Below, in pieces: positions 9,298-16,397 of a DNA stretch of 64,000 nucleotides. The notes below the pieces were generated by a model, which was not told the DNA's origin, did not search any database, and saw only the letters and a list, made by a program, of their open reading frames with translations. Position 1 is the first letter of the stretch. Each line of letters begins with the position of its first letter. Source of the DNA: Mesorhizobium norvegicum (GTDB lineage Bacteria; Pseudomonadota; Alphaproteobacteria; Rhizobiales; Rhizobiaceae); the NCBI RefSeq assembly GCF_004919685.1, contig NZ_SMYZ01000041.1, positions 124,001 through 188,000 of the forward strand, in the 5' to 3' direction. The translations under genes were made by a program, and so were the position numbers.

Positions 9298-10125
9298 ATG
9301 AACAATCTTTCCGGCCGCAGTGCCATCATCACCGGCGGTTTCTCGGGCATGGGCTTCGCCATTGCCACGGCTTTGGCTGAAGCCGGCGCCAACGTTGCCG
9401 TCGGCTCCTACATCGCGCCTGCCGGCGCTGACAGGTCCGATGCCGCCTACTATCCAGGCGCGGACGAGATCGAGCGCGTGCGTGCGGCTCTTGCCGCCCA
9501 CGGCACCAAGGTCCACGCCGCCCATCTCGACGTGCGTGACAGCGACGTCACCAATCGTTTCGCGGCGGACGCCGAAGCCGCCATTGGCCCCGCCGACATT
9601 CTGGTCAACGCCGCCGGCACCACCGCCGAGCAGCCGGTCTGCGGCCATTCCGATGCGCTGTGGGACAAGATCGTCGACACCAATTTGACCGGCGCCTTCC
9701 GCGTCACGCGTGCCGTGCTGCCGGGCATGATCGAGCGTGGCTGGGGCCGCATCGTCAACATCGGCTCAACCGCCGCCTCGGTCGGCTGGAAGGACAACCC
9801 GGCCTACTGTGCCTCCAAGGCAGGGCTTCTCGGCCTCACACGCTGCGTGGCGCTGGAAGGTGCCGCGCATGGCGTCACCTGCGTCATGATCAGCCCGACC
9901 TGGGTCGAGACCGAACTGATGCGCCGCAATGTGGCGCAGGTCGTCGAGCGCGAGGGCAAGGGGCGCACGCCTGAGGAGGCGATGGCCGAAATCGCCAGGG
10001 GCAATCCGCAGCAACGCATGCTGCAGCCGCAGGAGATCGCGGCACTGGCCGTCTTCCTGTGCTCTGATCTGGCCAAGGGCATCACCATGGAAAACATTCA
10101 GATCACCGGCGGAGCCCTGTGGTAG
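9298..10125 (+). CDS. Short-chain dehydrogenase/reductase
   Basis: 275 residues of the classical SDR family: NAD(P)-binding TGGFSGMGFAIA at the N-terminus, NAAG, the active-site serine in NIGSTAASVG and the catalytic YCASK. The C-terminal half resembles 3-hydroxybutyrate dehydrogenases in layout (long segment before a PQQRM-like turn). It follows acxC by 88 bp with AGCGGAG before the ATG. After acetone carboxylation, a 3-hydroxybutyrate/acetoacetate reductase would make sense, but substrate is inference. Starts further upstream lack a ribosome site. Confidence 0.8.
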   Translation: MNNLSGRSAIITGGFSGMGFAIATALAEAGANVAVGSYIAPAGADRSDAAYYPGADEIERVRAALAAHGTKVHAAHLDVRDSDVTNRFAADAEAAIGPADILVNAAGTTAEQPVCGHSDALWDKIVDTNLTGAFRVTRAVLPGMIERGWGRIVNIGSTAASVGWKDNPAYCASKAGLLGLTRCVALEGAAHGVTCVMISPTWVETELMRRNVAQVVEREGKGRTPEEAMAEIARGNPQQRMLQPQEIAALAVFLCSDLAKGITMENIQITGGALW

Positions 10126-10248
10126 CGTTTGCGCCGGCAGGGAACTGAGCCTGATCCAGGCCACCAGGTCGGACGGACCTCTCCTCAATCGCCTCGCTGT
10201 AAGACAAGGTGACCGGATTTGCCATTGAGCGCCGGGCACGATAGGCTA

Positions 10249-10263
10249 TATTGCACTGCACAA
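10249..10263 (+). promoter_or_regulatory. EPS/lasso operator site 1 (upstream of wzy)
   Basis: TATTGC-ACT-GCACAA, a member of the eight-site palindrome set (consensus TGTTGC-RNY-GCAACA). It lies 91 bp before the polymerase start. TTGCAC inside it is followed about 18 bp later by TTTATT, a possible -10 box. I do not recognise the binding factor. Confidence 0.6.
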
Positions 10264-10354
10264 TGGAGACGCCGTTTATTGCACGCCCATGTTTGCGAAG
10301 TTTCCGGCCGGCTCATGACTTGCCGGCCCTGGGTCGTGTCGGCGGGACTCTGAG

Positions 10355-11668
10355 ATGAAGATTCCAAAGTCCCTGCTGATCGATCCCGAGAAGAACTCGG
10401 TCTATGGCGCCTTTGCCGTAGCCGTCTCGATCTGGGCGTTTTCCTATTCGGTCATTTTCGGCCAGGTGCTGATCCTGGCCTACTATGCGGTCTGGCTTCC
10501 GCTCATCCTGGTCGACCACCGGCGGTTCCTGCGGCAGCTGTCCAGCGCCTGGCTGCCGCTGCTGTTTGCGGCCTATGTCTGCTTCTCGGTTTTCTGGTCG
10601 CAGGCGCCCGGCGTCACCGCAAGGACTTCGGTCCAGTATTTTTCCCATATCGCCTGCGCTTACGTAGCTGCGCGCACCGTCAGCGTGCGCACGTTGACCA
10701 TAGGGGCGCTGATCGGGATATTCGTCGTCCTCATCTATTCGCTGAAGGTCGGGAACTATTCCGAGGATGTTCTCGACGGCACTGTCAACTTCGTCGGCGC
10801 CTTCGCCTCCAAGAACCAGATCGGCTTTGTCGGCTCTCTCGGCATCTATTTCTGCGTTGTCTTCCTTGCCTTTTACCGGCGCGGTCGGCTGAGCCTCATC
10901 CTGGCGGTGCCCGTCGTGCTGCTGTCGGCCTATGTGCTGGTCGTCTCGCATTCCGCCACTTCGATGGCCTCGATACCGGCGGTTCTGGCGCTTGTGGCGC
11001 TTCTTGCCATGAGCAAACTTCTGTCACGACGTTATCGCCGGGTGATCTTCCTGATCGGCGCCGGCCTGCTGGTCGTGACTGCCTTCGTCGCTTTGAATCT
11101 CGGGCTGATGGACTTCGTCCTCGGCCTCTTCGGCAAGGATTCGACACTCACCGGGCGGACCTATCTGTGGGAGCAGGGCTGGAACGCGGTGCAGAAATCG
11201 CCGATTCTCGGCGTCGGCTATGCCGCCTATTGGGTGCAGGGCTTCGCCGAAGCCGAGCGGCTGTGGAACGAGTTCTACATCACCACCCGCACCGGCTTCC
11301 ACTTCCACAACACCTATATCGAGGCCCTCGTCGAGCTCGGCTTCGTCGGGGCGACGCTGGTATCGCTGATCATGCTGCGCACGCTCTACGGCCACGTCTC
11401 GGCGGTGATCTTCAGGACATGGCAGGCGGATTCGGTGATCCTCTTCGGCGTGATGGTGCTGCTGCTGATCCGCTCCTTCGTCGAGGTCGAGATTCTCAAC
11501 CCCTACATCATGGGCTCTTTCCTGATGTATTTCAGCTTCTTCAAGCTGGCGCGGCTGCCCGTTACCCGCACGCGGCGGTCGCAGGCCCTGGAGCCGGCGG
11601 ATGCGGCCAGGACTGAGGCTGACTGGCCCCGGCATGCCGGCCGTCCGGCGGCGGCCGGTCCGTCATGA
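10355..11668 (+). CDS. exoQ: Exopolysaccharide polymerase (Wzy/ExoQ-like, O-antigen ligase family)
   Basis: About 437 residues with many membrane segments and the O-antigen polymerase/ligase signature in the second half: LTGRTYLWEQGW followed by GVGYAAYW and HFHNTYIEALVELG. It should polymerise lipid-linked EPS repeat units in the inner membrane. S. meliloti ExoQ has similar length and acts with ExoF, ExoP and ExoT, all of which have counterparts here. The palindromic operator sits in the upstream gap. The C-terminal 45 residues after the last membrane segment are polar and look unstructured. Confidence 0.85.
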   Translation: MKIPKSLLIDPEKNSVYGAFAVAVSIWAFSYSVIFGQVLILAYYAVWLPLILVDHRRFLRQLSSAWLPLLFAAYVCFSVFWSQAPGVTARTSVQYFSHIACAYVAARTVSVRTLTIGALIGIFVVLIYSLKVGNYSEDVLDGTVNFVGAFASKNQIGFVGSLGIYFCVVFLAFYRRGRLSLILAVPVVLLSAYVLVVSHSATSMASIPAVLALVALLAMSKLLSRRYRRVIFLIGAGLLVVTAFVALNLGLMDFVLGLFGKDSTLTGRTYLWEQGWNAVQKSPILGVGYAAYWVQGFAEAERLWNEFYITTRTGFHFHNTYIEALVELGFVGATLVSLIMLRTLYGHVSAVIFRTWQADSVILFGVMVLLLIRSFVEVEILNPYIMGSFLMYFSFFKLARLPVTRTRRSQALEPADAARTEADWPRHAGRPAAAGPS

Positions 11669-11812
11669 GCAATCAGCGCGCGGCCTGAAGTGTAAGCGCA
11701 ATCCGCCCCCGTGTTTCGCTGAGCGGTGAAGACGGCGACACTCGTGATGATTCTGCGCGGGAGGTTGATTGGTGAATTTTGCGCTCCGAAAGCGGCCCTT
11801 GATTACCGGACT

Positions 11813-12826
11813 TCAATAGACCTGCGTTGCAGCCGCTTGGGAGAGCGGCAACTTGCCTTCCGGGTACGGCCGGAGCACGTACCGGAAAAGCCGGCGTTTC
11901 CAGTGTATGCGGTGCGAGTACTCGTCGAGTGATTCCAGGCGCCAGGAAAAATCGTCCTTCCAAACATTCGTCGCCGAGACCTGCCGCAGGAACGCCGTTC
12001 GATAGACATGGGCTGATATGTTCTGCTGCTGGTGCGTCGGGTCTTTCGTATTGGCGAGGATGCGGATGCGCCTCTCCTTGCTTTCCGCAACCACGCCTGC
12101 AACCGCCTTCCTGTAGGCCGTCAGGTCGTGGGAGAGGTCTGTATTGCGATATGTCGTACCGCCGAAATCGAAGACCGGACGGATCTGGATCGTATCGGGG
12201 CTGTATTCGCCATAGACCTTGATCAGGTCTTTCACCTGCAGGAGGTTGTCCGGATTGACGGTGAAATTGAGACGCAACCGCGGTCTCCTGCCGCCCTCTC
12301 TCACCCTGGCGAGCATCCTCAGCACGGCGTGGTGCTGGTCGAAGGAAGCGCCCGGCATCAGCGCTTCATAGGTGGCCTTTTCCGTGCCATGCGTCGAGAT
12401 GGTTATCTCGTCCAGGCCCGCTTCCGACAGGCGGCGGATCCCTTGCTCGGTAAGAAGCTGTCCGTTCGTCGTGAAGCCGATGAAGGGCACGCGGTGTCGC
12501 GTCGCGAGTTCGACTAGCCAGGGATAGTCCTTGAACATGGTCGGCTCCATGGATGCCCCGAAGTGCACCTGTAGCGCCTGCGGAAAGAACTCGGCGGCGA
12601 TGCGCTCAAGGTCCTCTTTGGTAAGCCGGCCCTTCGCATTTTCCGCACGCCAGCGATCATTGGAAAAGAAGCACATGCCGCAACGCAGGTTGCAGGCGTT
12701 CACCGGGTCGAGCCTGATGATGGTATAGCGCAGCCCTAGAAATTCTGCGCCCAGAGCCGCTGCGAATTTGAGGCGAGGGCTCCTTACCAGATTGTTCAGG
12801 CGATGCAGTGTTTCTGAGCTTGCCAT
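11813..12826 (-). CDS. Radical SAM protein
   Basis: About 337 residues with the CxxxCxxC iron-sulfur motif CNLRCGMC (C45, C49, C52) and downstream radical SAM features (FTTNGQLLTEQG, ITISTHGTEKATYE). There are no further cysteines, so it lacks the auxiliary clusters of SPASM-type peptide-modifying enzymes. The ATG at 12826 is preceded by GGGAG. It is convergent with the polymerase gene. The substrate is unknown; carbohydrate or lipid modification linked to EPS is a guess, and a role on the nearby lasso peptide is possible but unsupported. Confidence 0.8.
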   Translation of the reverse strand: MASSETLHRLNNLVRSPRLKFAAALGAEFLGLRYTIIRLDPVNACNLRCGMCFFSNDRWRAENAKGRLTKEDLERIAAEFFPQALQVHFGASMEPTMFKDYPWLVELATRHRVPFIGFTTNGQLLTEQGIRRLSEAGLDEITISTHGTEKATYEALMPGASFDQHHAVLRMLARVREGGRRPRLRLNFTVNPDNLLQVKDLIKVYGEYSPDTIQIRPVFDFGGTTYRNTDLSHDLTAYRKAVAGVVAESKERRIRILANTKDPTHQQQNISAHVYRTAFLRQVSATNVWKDDFSWRLESLDEYSHRIHWKRRLFRYVLRPYPEGKLPLSQAAATQVY

Positions 12827-13245
12827 TTCGGCTCCCGCCTTGCCAAGGCATGGGATTCCTGCGGCCAAAGCGCGTAAAGCTTGCCGACACATTATTGAAT
12901 TGATTTTTGGCCACGAAGCCTAGCCGAGCCGCTCGGACCGAGGAATACATCATTTGTGGCTAATACATAGCCCGTTTGCTGTCCGTTTCGCACCGAAGCC
13001 CCCCGTGCTCAGTCGTAAGGCGTATCGTTGCGCCTGCCAGTGCGCCATGGAACCTTCTTCTGGATGACCCACTCGCGGCCGCCTGAACAATCTACCCGAG
13101 CGCGTTGGCTGAGTGGACACAGTAACAGTAGCTGTCGTGTCCATTGATCGCGTCAACGAACGTCCCGCCGTAGGCCCACCGCAGCGGGTCAACCGGGACA
13201 TCACCGATGAGGTTAGCAACGCGCCCGGCAAGCATGGCGCTCAGC
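12827..13245. other. Non-coding gap upstream of the radical SAM gene
   Basis: About 420 bp with no convincing gene on either strand and none of the palindromic operator copies seen elsewhere. It should hold the promoter of the radical SAM gene, but I cannot point to a clear one. Confidence 0.4.
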
Positions 13246-13273
13246 AAAAAATCCGTCCCTCACGGGACGGATT
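13246..13273 (-). terminator. Rho-independent terminator after exoF
   Basis: On the minus strand a perfect 10-bp stem (AATCCGTCCC, loop GTGA, GGGACGGATT) runs into a run of six T. It lies about 31 bp after the exoF stop and so ends the exoY-exoF transcript. Confidence 0.85.
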
Positions 13274-13304
13274 GAAGCACTGGATGATACCGGGGTTCGC
13301 GAGC

Positions 13305-14570
13305 CTACTGGCTGGCCAGCGGCGCCAGCTTGACCTTGATCACATCGCCAGGCAGCACCGGCGTATCTTCCTTCGCGGCGATTTCGCTGGTCTTGCCGTC
13401 GACGACCCGCACCAAGGCGTAGATCAGGCTGGATTGCTGGTCGGTGTCGCTGGCGACTCTCGTCGCTGGATCGCTGGCCTGGGAGATCAGGCCTTTCTGC
13501 ATATTCGCCTTCAGCGCGGCCTCGTTCAGGTCGGCTTCGGTTTGCTGCCGGTCGGTGGCAAGACTTGAACTCAAGGTGTTCTGGGCATCGATGGCGTCCT
13601 GCTTCGCCTTGCTGATCGCCTGCTTGGCGGTGAGGATGGCCGTTTCGTAGTCCAGGATCTTGCCCTGCAGGTCGGCGACGGACTGGCGCGAATCCAGCAG
13701 TCGGGCGTTGGCGATCAGGCCTTTCTGCGCCAGCGGGCCGATGCTGGCGAGTTGCTGCTGTGCCAGGTCGACCTGCTGCTGCTGGTTGACGATCTTCTTC
13801 TGCAGCGATTCGATTTCGGACTCCAAAACCCCTTTCAGGTCGTCGAGCGCCTCGAGTTTCAGCTTCAACGCCTTTTGGTCAGCCGTCAGGATCGTCATCT
13901 CGTCGGCGACGATGGCTGGCAGTCTCGGATCGCCCTCGACCTCCTTAGGCACGTCGAAACTCGCCTTGCCGGCCATGTCCGCGTCGATGCGGGCGCGCCG
14001 GACGATCAGCCGAATGCGCTGGTCGTCGGAGATATCGAACATGCCCGTGGCGGTGACAAGATCCTTGCCGAGCTGAGGGCCGTAGTCGGCGTTGCGCCTG
14101 ATGCCGCCGGCGACGCTGATGGCCTTCAACACTGTCAGGTCGGGCACATAAGGAAACTGGCCGGGGTTCTGGACTTCGCCCGAAATGTAGAATGGCCGGA
14201 ACTGCGCCATCTCGACCGAGGCTTCCGGTCTGTCCGACAAAGCGAGCTTGCGCTGCAGCGCCTCGCCGATCGCCGTTGCGATTTCGGATGTGGTCTTGCC
14301 GGATGCCGGCAGCTCGCCGGCGAACGGCACCGACAGCGTGCCGGATGGACCGACCGTGTACTCGCCATTCACCGCCGACCAGTCACGAAATGTGCCTTCC
14401 ACGGTCTGCCATTCGGCAACGCGGATGGTGAGCTTGTCCTGCGACCCGAGGCGGTAGTCGCCAGCGGCGGCGATGTGGGGGACGACGAGCGACATGGCAA
14501 GGCATGTGGCCAGCAAACGCGCCCGCCGCAGGCGGCCGGAAACCGGGCCGCTGCGAAAGGCTTCGAGCAT
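13305..14570 (-). CDS. exoF: Polysaccharide export protein, ExoF-like
   Basis: 421 residues, the same length as S. meliloti ExoF. A signal peptide ends near HIAAAGDYRLG; then comes the polysaccharide export domain (DKLTIRVAEW, YTVGPSGTLSVPFAGEL), a SLBB-like segment (FYISGEVQNPGQFPY), a long coiled coil rich in Q/L/K (roughly residues 205-320) and a final export-type strand (VLPGDVIKVKLAPL). It should be the periplasmic/outer-membrane export partner of ExoP and ExoQ. The ATG at 14570 gives a clean signal peptide; the open frame extends to 14792 but would overlap exoY. Confidence 0.88.
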   Translation of the reverse strand: MLEAFRSGPVSGRLRRARLLATCLAMSLVVPHIAAAGDYRLGSQDKLTIRVAEWQTVEGTFRDWSAVNGEYTVGPSGTLSVPFAGELPASGKTTSEIATAIGEALQRKLALSDRPEASVEMAQFRPFYISGEVQNPGQFPYVPDLTVLKAISVAGGIRRNADYGPQLGKDLVTATGMFDISDDQRIRLIVRRARIDADMAGKASFDVPKEVEGDPRLPAIVADEMTILTADQKALKLKLEALDDLKGVLESEIESLQKKIVNQQQQVDLAQQQLASIGPLAQKGLIANARLLDSRQSVADLQGKILDYETAILTAKQAISKAKQDAIDAQNTLSSSLATDRQQTEADLNEAALKANMQKGLISQASDPATRVASDTDQQSSLIYALVRVVDGKTSEIAAKEDTPVLPGDVIKVKLAPLASQ

Positions 14571-14667
14571 ATCTGTTTTCAACTGAACGTTCCGATCCGC
14601 TTTAGCCCCATCGCCCGATGAGCTTGCGTCGAATGGCCGGCGCCAATGGCATTGGCCACCGGCTTGG

Positions 14668-15345
14668 TCAGTAAGAGCCGCGCGACATCCACACGGCCGG
14701 GACAGTCTTGATGATGATGCGAACGTCCTCGAACAGCGACCAGTTCTCGACATAGTGGCGGTCGAAGGCGACGCGGCTGTCATAGGATACATCGTTGCGG
14801 CCGCTGACCTGCCACAGGCCGGTCAGGCCCGGCCGCGATTTCAGGTAGTAGACGGCGGATGTGCCATAGATCTCCAGTTCGTCGCGCACGACCGGACGAG
14901 GGCCGACAAGGCTCATGTCGCCCTGCAGGATGTTGATGATCTGCGGCAGCTCGTCGAGGCTGAGTTTCCTCAGCACCGCTCCCACGCGGGTGACGCGTGG
15001 GTCGCTCTTCAGCTTGCGTGTCGCGATCCATTCCGCATTGGCGTCCGGGTTGGTGGCGAGATAGGCTGCCAGCACCTTGTCGCCGTCCGGAACCATGGTG
15101 CGGAACTTCAGGCAAGGAAAAATCCGCCCGCCGCGCCCGATTCGCCTGTGGCCGTAGAAAATCGAGCCGCCGTCGGAAAACTTGACGAGCAGCGCTATCA
15201 TGACAAACAGCGGGCTGAGGGCGATCAAGCCAATCAGTGAACCGGTGATATCGAAGCTGCGTTTGAGCAGGCCGCCGATCGGCGGCGGAAAATCGATGTC
15301 AGCCTGCGAAAAGCTCGCGGTGGCCGACTTGGCAGCGTCCCTCAT
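14668..15345 (-). CDS. exoY: Undecaprenyl-phosphate sugar-1-phosphate transferase, ExoY-like
   Basis: 225 residues of the bacterial sugar transferase family. One N-terminal membrane helix is followed by the conserved LKFRTMVPDGD, RKLSLDELPQIINILQGDMSLVGPRPV and RPGLTGLWQVSGRND. ExoY loads the first sugar (galactose-1-phosphate in S. meliloti) on undecaprenyl phosphate and starts repeat-unit assembly. It heads the exoY-exoF operon; a perfect palindromic operator lies 53 bp upstream. Its post-translational inhibitor ExoX is encoded divergently, as in S. meliloti. The sugar specificity is not readable. Confidence 0.92.
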   Translation of the reverse strand: MRDAAKSATASFSQADIDFPPPIGGLLKRSFDITGSLIGLIALSPLFVMIALLVKFSDGGSIFYGHRRIGRGGRIFPCLKFRTMVPDGDKVLAAYLATNPDANAEWIATRKLKSDPRVTRVGAVLRKLSLDELPQIINILQGDMSLVGPRPVVRDELEIYGTSAVYYLKSRPGLTGLWQVSGRNDVSYDSRVAFDRHYVENWSLFEDVRIIIKTVPAVWMSRGSY

Positions 15346-15397
15346 GCCGTAAACTCCATGCGTTGAACGAATGGTTCACCACACGATACCAAAAAAA

Positions 15398-15412
15398 TGT
15401 TGCAGCGCAACA
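15398..15412 (-). promoter_or_regulatory. EPS/lasso operator site 2 with exoY promoter
   Basis: TGTTGC-AGC-GCAACA, the most perfect copy of the motif. On the minus strand TTGCGC within it is followed after 16 bp by TATCGT (15388-15383), giving a plausible -35/-10 pair 38 bp before the exoY ATG. Confidence 0.7.
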
Positions 15413-15803
15413 CACAATTTACCACCCCGCTGAAATAGTCACGTCATGAATTGACTAAATAATAAGCTAGACATGCACAAATTTCGGGATGTTTAGCACA
15501 TTTGTGACAATAAACGGGCACCATTGAAAAAATAGGGACCTTTTTGGGGCGGTTTTTAGGCGGGCCTACCTATCTGCCGGGATACGGCACACGTTAGTGC
15601 TTTAGCATGCCATGATACTTGGGAAAAACCATATAAAATACTACTTAATATTGCCCATTCTACTGAAAATCGTGGATGGCAGGAGGTCGGCTTGAATCCG
15701 GTCGCGTGCATTGCACCATGGCAGAGTCGATCGCAAAAGCTCAATCAAAAATATCCGCAGTTGCCCTTGCCGCCTACTGCTCGCCTTAATAGAATTGCAA
15801 ATT
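15413..15803. other. AT-rich non-coding gap between exoY and exoX
   Basis: About 390 bp of unusually AT-rich sequence for this window, without a supportable gene. It must contain the divergent exoX promoter. Its composition suggests a regulatory region open to nucleoid proteins or several regulators (inference). Confidence 0.45.
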
Positions 15804-15927
15804 ATACCTGTCAGAGTAGCGACAGGTATCAAAGGCCGGAAGCAACCGGTCGAGAGTGGGCGACCTTAACAAGCCCACATGACAAGGGACGGCGCTCGGG
15901 TGGGGCAATCGTTAAATGTACCCGAGC
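15804..15927 (+). ncRNA. Candidate structured 5' leader of exoX (four hairpins)
   Basis: Four consecutive inverted repeats precede exoX: ATACCTGTC/GACAGGTAT (15804-15812 with 15821-15829), GGCCGG/CCGGTC with one G-U pair (15834-15839 with 15846-15851), GTGGGC/GCCCAC (15856-15861 with 15873-15878) and GCTCGGGT/ACCCGAGC (15894-15901 with 15920-15927). The last ends 20 bases before the exoX ATG. Such density suggests a structured RNA controlling exoX translation or transcript stability. I do not recognise a riboswitch class. Confidence 0.45.
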
Positions 15928-15947
15928 CGGTTTATGGGCTGTTGGGT

Positions 15948-16223
15948 ATGGCGCTTCCAAAATTCATCCTCGGGATGATTTTCGCTTTGGCGATCGTCGT
16001 CGGCTGGTCCTGGCTGGGCGGCGCGTCGATAGGCACGACGCTGGTGCGCGTCATCATCTGCGCGGTTGTTATCCAGGCGGGTTACTTCGTACTCGTCTAT
16101 GCCATGATCGCCAGGAGCCCGCCGACGCCGGCCGACATGGCTCGTGACGCTGAGCGAAAACTGAATGCGCCCGAGGTGGCCGAAGGCGAGAAGCTGGGCA
16201 ACGCCAGGCGCAGCCTGCACTAA
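15948..16223 (+). CDS. exoX: ExoX/SyrA-like exopolysaccharide production repressor
   Basis: 91 residues from the ATG at 15948: a short N-terminus (MALPKFILGM), two membrane helices (about 5-27 and 34-57) and a polar tail. Small two-helix membrane proteins next to exoY in rhizobia are ExoX/SyrA-type proteins; the balance of ExoX to ExoY sets EPS output. An in-frame ATG at 15879 would add 23 residues but lies inside the hairpin leader and lacks a ribosome site. Identity rests on topology, motif and position; overall similarity is low-complexity, so certainty is moderate. Confidence 0.65.
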   Translation: MALPKFILGMIFALAIVVGWSWLGGASIGTTLVRVIICAVVIQAGYFVLVYAMIARSPPTPADMARDAERKLNAPEVAEGEKLGNARRSLH

Positions 16224-16279
16224 GGATGCGTTGATATTCAGATGAGGCCGGCCTGCAAACGGCGGCTTCCTGCGCTTCC

Positions 16280-16306
16280 CCGTTCTACCGCGTCGCGGTA
16301 GAACGG
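16280..16306. repeat. 12-bp palindrome downstream of exoX
   Basis: CCGTTCTACCGC and GCGGTAGAACGG flank a 3-base loop. It is followed by a second small inverted repeat (CGTAC-N5-GTACG at about 16313) in sequence that looks like a dispersed rhizobial intergenic element. It may act as a bidirectional transcript end between exoX and the convergent exporter gene, though no T-run follows. Confidence 0.6.
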
Positions 16307-16397
16307 TGCTCACGTACCCAAACGTACGCTCCGCTCCGGTTCTCGGTATCAGCCGTTTTCGACTCGGCCTGACCTGAATCTCAACACATCCTAACCC

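Noticed and set aside
13113..13568. Plus-strand frame overlapping the exoF 3' end
   Set aside because: It runs antisense across the terminator and exoF and shows no family features.
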